Below the pieces are notes generated by a model. That model worked only from the letters and a program-made list of their open reading frames with translations, had not been told where the DNA came from and did not search any database. A stretch of 64,000 nt of DNA. Origin: Micromonospora sp045209745 (GTDB lineage: Bacteria > Actinomycetota > Actinomycetes > Mycobacteriales > Micromonosporaceae). Shown piece by piece: positions 58,344-64,000 of this stretch (position 1 is the first letter of the stretch; each line of letters opens with the position of its first letter). Where the stretch lies: positions 1,178,001-1,242,000 of the forward strand of contig NZ_CP109273.1 of assembly GCF_045209745.1 (NCBI RefSeq), read 5' to 3'. A program made the position numbers and the translations under genes.

Positions 58344-59927
58344 TCAGGTTACGGGGGCCTTGCCGAGAGCCACCTCGGCCTGCTCCTCCGGGGCGGCCTG
58401 CGGCGGCGCCTCGTTCACGGTGCGCAGCGGGATCTCCTTGATGAACCAGGCGAGCACCGGGATCGCGATGGTGAACAGCACCGCCCAGAGGAAAACATGC
58501 GAGATCGAGTCGGCGAGACCACCGAGCACCAACTCGCGCGCCTGGGCCGGCAGTTCCTTGAGCTTCTCCAGATCCATCCCGCCACCCCCGCCATCGAAGG
58601 CCGCGCCGGCGGTGGAGTCGGCGAGCCGGTTGGCGAAGATCGCTCCGAACAGCGAGATGCCGAACGAGCCGCCGATCGACCGGAAGAACGTGGCCGCGCC
58701 GCTGGCCGCACCGAGGTCCTTCTGCTCCACGCTGTTCTGCGCGATCAGCATCGAGGTCTGCATGAGGAAGCCCATGCCGGCGCCGAGCACGACCATGTAC
58801 AGCGAGGACGTCAGCTTGCTGGTGTCGCTGTCGAGCATGGACAGCAACGCCATACCAGTGGTCATCACCACGCCACCGACGATCGGGTACGCCCGGTACC
58901 GGCCGGTCTTCGTGATCGCCCGGCCGACGACCAGCGAGACGACCAGCATGCCGAACATCAGAGGCAGCAGCAGCAGGCCACTGTTTGTCGCCGACGCCCC
59001 CTGCACGGTCTGCTGGTAGAGCGGCAGGAAGTTCATCGCGCCGAACATCGCGAAGCCGAGCAGGAAGCCGATCAGCGAGATCAGCGCGAAGTTGCGGTTG
59101 GCGAAAAGCTTCAGCGACAGGATCGGCTCCGTTACCCGGCGCTCGACCAGGCCGAACACCACCAACGCGAGGACGGCCAGCACGGTCAGACCGAGGATCT
59201 GCGGCGACGTCCAGTCGTACTCGTTGCCACCCCAGGTGGTGATGAGCACGATCGCGGTGATGCCGACCGAGAGCAGCCCGGCGCCGAGCCAGTCGATCCG
59301 GTGCTCGGTGCGGTACTTCGGCAGGTGCATCGTGGTGATCAGCACGAGCAGCGCGACCCCACCCAGCGGCAGGTTCACGTAGAACGCCCACCGCCAGGAG
59401 AGGTGGTCCGTGATGAAGCCACCGGCCAGCGGGCCGGCAACCATGGCGATGGCCATGATGCCGGCGATCATGCCCTGGTAGCGCCCGCGCTCGCGGGGCG
59501 GGACCAGGTCACCGATGATCGCCATCACGCCGACCATGAGGCCGCCGGCACCGAGGCCCTGCACGGCACGGAAGGCGATGAGCTGGACCATGCCGTCCTG
59601 GGGGCCGCCGAGTATCCCGGAGCCGGCCATGCCACAGAGCGCGGAGCCGACGAGGAAGACGACGACCGAGGTCAGGAAGATCGACTTGCGGCCGTAGAGG
59701 TCACCGAGCTTGCCCCAGATCGGGGTGGAGACGGTGGTGCCCAGGACGTACGCGGTGACCACCCAGGTGAAGTGGTTGAGGCCGCCGAACTCGCCCACGA
59801 TCCGCGGTAGCGCGGTGCTGACGATCATGTTGTCGAGCATCGCGAGCATCATCGCGATCATCAGCCCGAACAGCACGACCCGTATGTTGTTGGGTCGCAC
59901 GCCGGTCTGGCTTGTTGCCTGAGTCAT
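58344..59927 (-). CDS. DHA2-family (14-helix) MFS drug exporter
   Basis: A 527-residue major-facilitator antiporter. Fourteen hydrophobic helices are spread along the protein, with the motif A-like loop GKLGDLYGRKSIF near 70-82, the DHA2 start MLDNMIVSTALPRIVGEF near 29-46 and the conserved motif near 135-155 (GDLVPPRERGRYQG). It exports toxic compounds using the proton gradient. The divergent TetR regulator and shared operator make efflux inducible. Confidence 0.92.
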   Translation of the reverse strand: MTQATSQTGVRPNNIRVVLFGLMIAMMLAMLDNMIVSTALPRIVGEFGGLNHFTWVVTAYVLGTTVSTPIWGKLGDLYGRKSIFLTSVVVFLVGSALCGMAGSGILGGPQDGMVQLIAFRAVQGLGAGGLMVGVMAIIGDLVPPRERGRYQGMIAGIMAIAMVAGPLAGGFITDHLSWRWAFYVNLPLGGVALLVLITTMHLPKYRTEHRIDWLGAGLLSVGITAIVLITTWGGNEYDWTSPQILGLTVLAVLALVVFGLVERRVTEPILSLKLFANRNFALISLIGFLLGFAMFGAMNFLPLYQQTVQGASATNSGLLLLPLMFGMLVVSLVVGRAITKTGRYRAYPIVGGVVMTTGMALLSMLDSDTSKLTSSLYMVVLGAGMGFLMQTSMLIAQNSVEQKDLGAASGAATFFRSIGGSFGISLFGAIFANRLADSTAGAAFDGGGGGMDLEKLKELPAQARELVLGGLADSISHVFLWAVLFTIAIPVLAWFIKEIPLRTVNEAPPQAAPEEQAEVALGKAPVT

Positions 59928-59953
59928 GGGTAGAGCTCCCCGAGATTGCTGCG

Positions 59954-59997
59954 CTTACTTGCCGGCCGGCTAGTCACCTTACTAGCCGCACGGTAAG
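59954..59997. promoter_or_regulatory. Operator cluster between DHA2 exporter and TetR genes
   Basis: CTTACTTGCCG (59954-59964) is repeated as CTTACTAGCCG at 59978-59988, 24 bp apart. The first sits inside a near-palindrome, ACTTGCCGGCCGGCTAGT (59957-59974, two mismatched positions), and the second inside CTTAC-N10-GTAAG (59978-59997). Two stacked TetR-type sites on the shared promoter region are likely. Confidence 0.65.
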
Positions 59998-60036
59998 TTG
60001 GGTGCCAACTGACGGTCAACCGATTTGGAGGCATGG

Positions 60037-60672
60037 GTGAGGGAGAGCACAGGCGGGACGCGGGACCGGATCAAGGCCGTCGCGCTCGAGCTCTTCACCG
60101 AGCAGGGGTACGAGAAGACATCACTCCGGGAGATCGCCGAGCGCCTCAACGTCACCAAGGCTGCGCTCTACTACCACTTCAAGAGCAAGGACGACATCGT
60201 CGCCAGCTTCGTCGAGGAGCGACTGGAGCGGATGGACACGCTGAACGCCTGGGCCGCGACGCAGCCGGCCACCCTGGCCACCCGGCGCGAGCTGATTTCC
60301 CGGTACGCCGACACGATGTTCGACGGTACGCAACCGTCGGTGATGCGCTTCTTCGAGCAGAACCAGACCGCGCTCAAGAGCCTCGCGGCCGGCCAACAGA
60401 TGCGCGGTCGGATGATGGAGCTGGCCAACGCGCTCTGCCGGGGCGACGACTCTCCCTCTGCCCAACTCCGCGCCGCGCTGTCCCTGTTCGCGGTGCACAG
60501 CAGCTGGTTCGCGGTCCGCGCGCCGGGCATCACCGACGACGAGCGCCGCAAGATCGCCTTGGATGTGGCCGACGAGCTGCTGTCCGCCATCGGCACGCAA
60601 CCTGACAAGAGCACCGCGCCGGACCAGGGCGCCGCACCTGACAAGAACGTGGCCGGGGCCGAGCTGGGTTGA
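60037..60672 (+). CDS. TetR/AcrR-family regulator of the DHA2 exporter
   Basis: A 211-residue repressor. The helix-turn-helix is KAVALELFTEQGYEKTSLREIAERLNVTKAALYYHFKSKDDIV, near residues 13-55 (given as family landmarks, not the whole). The ligand domain is unremarkable. GTG 60037 is chosen because GGAGG ends five bases upstream; the frame of ATG 60033 does not give a TetR protein. Divergent from the exporter, which it probably represses. Confidence 0.9.
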   Translation: MRESTGGTRDRIKAVALELFTEQGYEKTSLREIAERLNVTKAALYYHFKSKDDIVASFVEERLERMDTLNAWAATQPATLATRRELISRYADTMFDGTQPSVMRFFEQNQTALKSLAAGQQMRGRMMELANALCRGDDSPSAQLRAALSLFAVHSSWFAVRAPGITDDERRKIALDVADELLSAIGTQPDKSTAPDQGAAPDKNVAGAELG

Positions 60673-60684
60673 TCGGCCGGCGGC

Positions 60685-61194
60685 TCAGCCGCGCGTCAGA
60701 TCCAGTCGCAGGCCGAGCAGGTCCACGCCCGCCAGCGGCGACCAGTCCTTCTCCGGCGAGCGGACGAACCCGAGCCGCGCGTAGAGCCGGTGCGCCGAAT
60801 CGGCCATCCCGGCCCGGACGCAGATCACCACCGCCGTGCAACCCAGCGCGGCGGCGCGGTCGACGCACGCCCCGGCCAGCGCGGCACCGACACCCCGCCC
60901 CTGGGCACCCGGGTCGACCGCGAGCATCCGGAACTCTGCCTCGCCCGGCCCGGCCAGCTCGGCGAACGGGGTGCCCGGCAGCACGAAGGTCACCGAGCCG
61001 AGCACCGCGTCGGTCACCTCGTCGACCGCGACAAGCACCTCGCCGCTGGCGGCCCGGGTCGACACGTCGGCCAGCACGTCGCCATACCCGTGTTCGCCCT
61101 TGAGCTGGCCGTCCGCCTCGTACGCGGCCACGGTCAGCCGGGCCACCGCCGGGAAGTCGGCTGGCTCAGCACGACGGACCCGCAACCCGGTCAA
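60685..61194 (-). CDS. GNAT-family N-acetyltransferase
   Basis: A 169-residue acetyltransferase. The acetyl-CoA loop is in FRMLAVDPGAQGRGVGAALAGAC near 87-109, and the C-terminus has HRLYARLGFVRSPEKDW near 132-148. The start is TTG 61194, in an overlap with the stop of the carrier-protein gene (TTGA), so it is probably translated by coupling. The substrate is unknown. The only neighbour with a possible link is the biotinyl carrier. Confidence 0.85.
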   Translation of the reverse strand: MTGLRVRRAEPADFPAVARLTVAAYEADGQLKGEHGYGDVLADVSTRAASGEVLVAVDEVTDAVLGSVTFVLPGTPFAELAGPGEAEFRMLAVDPGAQGRGVGAALAGACVDRAAALGCTAVVICVRAGMADSAHRLYARLGFVRSPEKDWSPLAGVDLLGLRLDLTRG

Positions 61195-61406
61195 CCGATC
61201 ACCGCGATCAGGTCACCGTCCTGCACGACGTCACCCTCGTTGACGGCGAGCCGCTCGATCACACCATCGGACTCGGCGATGACCGGGATCTCCATCTTCA
61301 TCGACTCGAGGATCACCAGGGTGTCGCCCTCGGCCACGGTGTCACCGGCCGTGGCGACAACCTTCCAGACGTTCGCCACCATCTCGGCGCGGATCTCCTC
61401 GGCCAT
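61191..61406 (-). CDS. Biotin/lipoyl carrier protein
   Basis: A 71-residue stand-alone carrier domain. The swinging-arm lysine is K37 in LESMKMEIPV, the biotin signature; the rest is the beta-sandwich with two glycine turns (TAGDTVAEGDTL; VNEGDVVQDGDL). It would carry carboxyl groups for a biotin-dependent carboxylase whose other subunits are elsewhere. ATG 61406 follows GAGGGCCCGG. Coupled to the acetyltransferase gene. Confidence 0.93.
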   Translation of the reverse strand: MAEEIRAEMVANVWKVVATAGDTVAEGDTLVILESMKMEIPVIAESDGVIERLAVNEGDVVQDGDLIAVIG

Positions 61407-61633
61407 GTCCGGGCCCTCCCTTTTCGCGATGTGCCTGCCGACGTATCCAATCATGCGGCGGCCGGCCCTGGGCGCGCAGCGGCCTGGCAGGGATGGCGCG
61501 CCCGCCCTGGGGACGGCGACGGGTGTCGACCGCACTACCATCAGCGGGTCGGACCCGATGCCGGGCCGCCGGTGGGTCCACCGGCGCCGAGGTCGTGGGC
61601 AGAACGGATCCGACCCATCACGAGGAGGTCAGC

Positions 61634-61708
61634 ATGGCGAAGAAGTCCCGGAAGAAGAAGGCCCGCAAGAAGAGCGCCGCGAACCACGGCAAGCGTCCCA
61701 ACTCCTGA
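61634..61708 (+). CDS. 50S ribosomal protein bL37
   Basis: A 24-residue, very basic peptide: MAKKSRKKKARKKSAANHGK, ending RPNS. It matches the bL37 protein found in the mycobacterial 70S ribosome structure, in particular the C-terminal NHGKRPN. It binds in the large subunit near the peptidyl-transferase rRNA. A strong GAGGAGG precedes the ATG at 61634. Its small size explains why it is easily overlooked. Confidence 0.9.
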   Translation: MAKKSRKKKARKKSAANHGKRPNS

Positions 61709-61767
61709 ACGGGTCGGCGGGCCGGCGGCCCGTCACCGATCAGCCCGACCCGGCCGACGCCGGGTAC

Positions 61768-61805
61768 ACCGGTGGCCCGGGTCGACATCGACCCGGGCCA
61801 CCGGT
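61768..61805. terminator. Perfect 18-bp bidirectional terminator
   Basis: ACCGGTGGCCCGGGTCGA pairs perfectly with TCGACCCGGGCCACCGGT around only two central bases, so the real loop must open a few pairs. It lies between convergent bL37 and rsrA. Confidence 0.85.
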
Positions 61806-61831
61806 CTCTGGTCCGTCAGATGGGCCGACGC

Positions 61832-62119
61832 TCAGTCGGCCAGCTCGCGGGAATCACTGGTCTCGAAGACCACCAGCTCGGTGAGCTTGACCCGCAGCCG
61901 CTCGCGCAGCTCGTCCGGCGCGGTCTCGTTGCCGCAGCAACGTGCCACCAACGCCCGCACCTCCTGCTCGAGCCCGTACTCGCGCAGGCAGGGCCCGCAC
62001 TCGTCCAGGTGGTGCCGGATCAGCGAGCGCCGCTCGTCGGCGCACTCCAGATCCAGGTAGAGGTAGACCTCCGCGAGCACTTCGCGGCAATCCGTCTCGT
62101 GCGGCTCCCCACAGCTCAC
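61832..62119 (-). CDS. rsrA: Redox-sensing zinc anti-sigma factor RsrA
   Basis: A 95-residue ZAS-family anti-sigma factor. The zinc and redox residues C3, C11, H37, C41 and C44 are at the same positions as in Streptomyces coelicolor RsrA; C61 and C62 are also shared. HHLDECGPC carries the HxxxCxxC motif. Disulfide stress oxidises C11 and C44, releasing SigR. GTG 62119 lies 1 bp past the sigR stop, so they are co-translated. Confidence 0.95.
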   Translation of the reverse strand: MSCGEPHETDCREVLAEVYLYLDLECADERRSLIRHHLDECGPCLREYGLEQEVRALVARCCGNETAPDELRERLRVKLTELVVFETSDSRELAD

Positions 62120-62120
62120 G

Positions 62121-62747
62121 TCAGACCTCCCGGCCGGCAGCGGCGGCAGTCGAGCCCTTCGATGAGCGGGCCGCACTGAAGCCCCGCTCCCCGGCGTAGC
62201 GCTCGAGCAACTTGCGCAGATTACGACGGCCCCGGTGCAGACGCGACATCACGGTGCCGATCGGCGTGCCCATGATGTCGGCGACCTCCTTGTACGAGAA
62301 GCCCTCGACATCGGTGAGGTAGACGGCCAGGCGGAACTCCTCCGGCAACTGCTGGAGGGCCTCCTTGACGTCGCTGTCCGGCAGCCGGTCCAGCGCCTCG
62401 GTCTCGGCGGAGCGCAGCCCACTGGAGGTGTGCGACTCGGCCTCGGCGAGCTGCCAGTCGGTGATCTCCTCGGTGGGCGCCTGGATCGGCTGGCGCTGCC
62501 GCTTGCGGTAGGAGTTGATGTAGGTGTTGGTCAGGATCCGGTAGAGCCAGGCCTTCAGGTTCGTGCCCTGCTCAAACTGGTGGAAGGCCGCGTACGCCTT
62601 CAGGTACGTCTCCTGGACCAGGTCCTCGGCATCCGCCGGGTTGCGCGTCATTCGCAGCCCAGCAGCGTAGAGCTGATCGACGAATGGCATCGCGTCCCGC
62701 TCGAAACGGGCCCTGCGCTCGTCCGTCTTCTCGGTGGTCAACCGCAC
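62121..62747 (-). CDS. sigR: Disulfide-stress ECF sigma factor SigR (short form)
   Basis: A 208-residue ECF sigma factor. Region 2 (ADAEDLVQETYLKAYAAFHQF near 38-58) and region 4 (LPEEFRLAVYLTDVEGFSYKEVADIMGTPIGTVMSRLHRGRRNL near 135-178) are clear. It directs transcription of thioredoxin and mycothiol genes after thiol oxidation. Starts at GTG 62747 (VRLTTEKTD) or TTG 62741, the latter with better spacing from GAGGGG. A longer in-frame form to 62948 is described separately. Confidence 0.93.
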   Translation of the reverse strand: MRLTTEKTDERRARFERDAMPFVDQLYAAGLRMTRNPADAEDLVQETYLKAYAAFHQFEQGTNLKAWLYRILTNTYINSYRKRQRQPIQAPTEEITDWQLAEAESHTSSGLRSAETEALDRLPDSDVKEALQQLPEEFRLAVYLTDVEGFSYKEVADIMGTPIGTVMSRLHRGRRNLRKLLERYAGERGFSAARSSKGSTAAAAGREV

Positions 62748-62948
62748 ATCCCCTCGCGTCGGATGCTTTCCCGCCGAGGATACGCGCACGGACCTGCCCG
62801 CAGATTCACTTCCGGCTGGTGTGCCCGTGCTCACCGCACCCAATCCGCCCGATCCTGCCGTCGCGGACCACTCCGGGCCATCCAGCAGCTGCTTCAGCTG
62901 CCGGGCGTCCCGCTCGTCCCGTTCCAGGCTTCGTGTCCCGGTCGGCAC
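62748..62948 (-). other. In-frame N-terminal extension giving a possible SigR' isoform
   Basis: The sigR frame remains open for 67 more codons upstream, to GTG 62948, giving a 275-residue protein. That GTG is preceded by AGGGGGG at 6-base spacing, a strong ribosome binding site. A SigR-type promoter ends about 40 bp upstream of it. In S. coelicolor SigR is made as a short, stable and a longer, unstable form (SigR') from such an arrangement. Confidence 0.6.
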
Positions 62949-62986
62949 CGGTCACCCCCCTCGCAGAAAAGTCTTCCGCGGGTTGT

Positions 62987-63013
62987 AACGCGAGATGACC
63001 ACTGAGGCATTCC
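62987..63013 (-). promoter_or_regulatory. SigR-type autoregulatory promoter of sigR-rsrA
   Basis: On the minus strand GGAAT (63013-63009) is followed, after 19 bases, by GTT (62989-62987). This matches the GGGAAT-N18/19-GTT consensus of SigR/SigH promoters. Transcription would start about 62980, just before the extended-isoform start. Confidence 0.65.
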
Positions 63014-63027
63014 GGCCGGCCCTCCCG

Positions 63028-63071
63028 TTCCTGGTCCCGGCCCCGACGGCGGCCGGCGCTGGGACCAGGAA
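63028..63071 (-). terminator. Secondary hairpin between the hydrolase gene and sigR
   Basis: TTCCTGGTCCC (63028-63038) and GGGACCAGGAA (63061-63071) are complementary, with a smaller GC-rich stem inside the loop. It lies past the main terminator of the hydrolase gene and might act as a back-up or structure. Confidence 0.45.
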
Positions 63072-63086
63072 GGGCCTGGGAGGACC

Positions 63087-63119
63087 GGTGCCGCCGGCCC
63101 GGATCGGGCCGGCGGCACC
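63087..63119 (-). terminator. Terminator of the hydrolase gene
   Basis: GGTGCCGCCGGCCCG pairs perfectly with CGGGCCGGCGGCACC, a 15-bp stem with a three-base loop, between the hydrolase stop and sigR. It would insulate sigR from the upstream gene. Confidence 0.85.
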
Positions 63120-63232
63120 ATCGGATGCAACGACCCGCGCCCGGCACCGGAAACGGTCGCCCGGGCGAGCCGGTCAGCCCACGGCGCCGAGCGGCGCTGG
63201 GCCGAGTGCGCCGGGCGAGCGGCCACGACGGA

Positions 63233-63850
63233 TCAGTCGGCCGCCCAGCCCTGGGCGTGCAGCCAGTCCCGCACGACGGCCGCGGTGCCGGCCGGATCCC
63301 GCCGCAGGTCGTGCGTCTCCCCCGGACGGGTCACCACCTGCACGGGCGGCCTCGGCTCCGGCGTACCGAACGGGTCCCGGTCGCCGTTGACGACCAGCGT
63401 CGGTAGGCCGGTGTCCAGTTCGGCGGCCCGCGAGCGCTCCGGCCGCCCGGGCGGATGCAGCGGAAAGGCCAACGCGACGACGCCGGCCGCGCCCACCGCA
63501 CGGGCGGTCCGGCAGGCCACCCGCGCGCCGCTGGAACGACCACCGACCAGCACCGTTGGCACGTCGGAGTGCCGGTCACACAGCACGGCGAGCACCGCCG
63601 TCCAGGCCTCGTCGAGGTGACCTGCCGGTGCCGGCGCACGTCGACCGGCGACCCGGTAGGGCTGGGTCACCCGGACCACCGCCAAGCCGGCCGCGATCGA
63701 CGCGTCCCGTACCGCGAGCAGGTCCGGGGCGTCCACGCTGCCGCCCGCTCCGTGCCCGAGCACGAGCAGAGCGGTGGCCGGGCGGGCCGGCAGGTCGGTG
63801 TCGATCCGCGCCAAACCGCGCGGGGTGTCGATGTCGTCGCTGGGCAGCAC
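63233..63850 (-). CDS. Alpha/beta-hydrolase of the KANL3/TEX30 type
   Basis: A 205-residue single-domain hydrolase. The oxyanion loop is LVLGHGAGGSVDAPD near 29-43, the nucleophile serine is in VLVGGRSSGARVA near 99-111, an Asp is in VVNGDRDPFG near 153-162 and the histidine in RPGETHDLRRDP near 175-186. GTG 63850 is the likely start. Substrate unknown; not part of an operon with sigR because of strong terminators between them. Confidence 0.88.
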   Translation of the reverse strand: MLPSDDIDTPRGLARIDTDLPARPATALLVLGHGAGGSVDAPDLLAVRDASIAAGLAVVRVTQPYRVAGRRAPAPAGHLDEAWTAVLAVLCDRHSDVPTVLVGGRSSGARVACRTARAVGAAGVVALAFPLHPPGRPERSRAAELDTGLPTLVVNGDRDPFGTPEPRPPVQVVTRPGETHDLRRDPAGTAAVVRDWLHAQGWAAD

Positions 63851-63901
63851 CGACCCATTCTGCGCCGCCTGACCGGCGACGGGTGCGGACCGGGCCGCTG
63901 A

Positions 63902-64000
63902 TCAGCTCAGCGGGACCAGCGTGAGCAGGCGATCCCGCACCGGCGGGCCGGCATCGTCGACGGCGTCCGGGTCCGGTTCGACCTCGCCACGCCAGGCGAC
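63902..64000 (-). CDS. C-terminal fragment of a gene cut by the window edge
   Basis: The last 32 codons of a minus-strand gene that begins beyond the right edge. The visible end (VAWRGEVEPDPDAVDDAGPP then VRDRLLTLVPLS) is not enough to name a family. The stop is at 63902-63904. It is 51 bp upstream of the hydrolase start on the same strand, so they may be co-transcribed. Confidence 0.55.
   Translation of the reverse strand, partial: VAWRGEVEPDPDAVDDAGPPVRDRLLTLVPLS

Noticed and set aside
62738..62749. Four-codon ORF (Met-Cys-Gly-stop) overlapping the sigR start
   Set aside because: The cysteine codon is tempting in a thiol-stress operon, but an ORF this short arises easily by chance and no further structure supports it.
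1..64000. tRNA, rRNA, CRISPR, IS element, prophage and riboswitch signals
   Set aside because: By eye I saw no T-arm GGTTCGA patterns, no evenly spaced repeats, no transposase or integrase gene, and no recognisable riboswitch core. A covariance-model scan would be decisive.

Overview
The window is chromosomal DNA of a high-GC actinobacterium, most likely Micromonospora or a close relative in the Micromonosporaceae. This rests on gene content: a mycothiol-type SigR/RsrA pair, WhiB1, a nickel superoxide dismutase with its maturation protease, the 24-residue ribosomal protein bL37, the fused 2-oxoglutarate decarboxylase Kgd, a SCO7613-type giant membrane protein, and very frequent GTG starts with ATGA/GTGA overlaps. 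I found no rRNA, tRNA, insertion sequence, prophage or CRISPR array; this looks like core or near-core chromosome.

Layout. 1-5.1 kb: a sugar isomerase (cut by the window edge) behind a LacI-type operator, then a TetR regulator divergent from a small monooxygenase-like gene, a DrrAB-type exporter, a membrane protein and the tRNA methyltransferase TrmO. 5.1-12.4 kb: a Nei-type DNA glycosylase, a membrane protein, the arginine-catabolic pair ddaH-rocD, an FHA protein with a pterin dehydratase, and a fatty-acid desaturase. 12.5-21.9 kb: a 1205-residue membrane protein, CutA, a patatin/PlsC lipid pair, a Ser/Thr kinase, a glycosyltransferase and a triple-BON protein. 22-30 kb: an envelope-stress module (response regulator, sensor kinase, HtrA protease, in the order of mycobacterial MprAB-PepD), a PadR/DUF4097 pair, a probable ornithine-lipid pair (OlsB-like/OlsA-like) and a hotdog protein. 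30-44 kb: an ABC exporter, kgd, pta-ackA, a lipoprotein hydrolase, an alcohol dehydrogenase and malic enzyme, so much of this stretch is central carbon metabolism. 44-48 kb: sodX divergent from sodN-acetyltransferase-RsbW-like kinase, a lipid kinase, and whiB1. 48-52 kb: the sulfate-assimilation operon sirA-zinc ribbon-cysH-chelatase, preceded by a candidate leader peptide. 52-60.7 kb: a GT-C glycosyltransferase, a PdtaS-like kinase with a SIS-domain enzyme, a TPR protein, and a DHA2 efflux pump with its TetR regulator. 60.7-64 kb: an acetyltransferase with a biotinyl carrier, bL37, rsrA-sigR and a hydrolase.

The strongest regulatory observations are: (i) a 28-codon, apparently leaderless upstream ORF before sirA; (ii) a SigR-type promoter in front of a long in-frame N-terminal extension of sigR, matching the two-isoform SigR arrangement known in Streptomyces; (iii) a CRP-type palindrome overlapping a good promoter upstream of whiB1; and (iv) three large imperfect inverted repeats, each between convergent genes, flanked by C-rich and G-rich tracts. 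I saw no obviously new multi-gene defence or biosynthetic system. The least expected gene groupings are the overlapping sodN-GNAT-RsbW operon, whose anti-sigma-like kinase has no sigma factor beside it, and the SIS/PdtaS pair.
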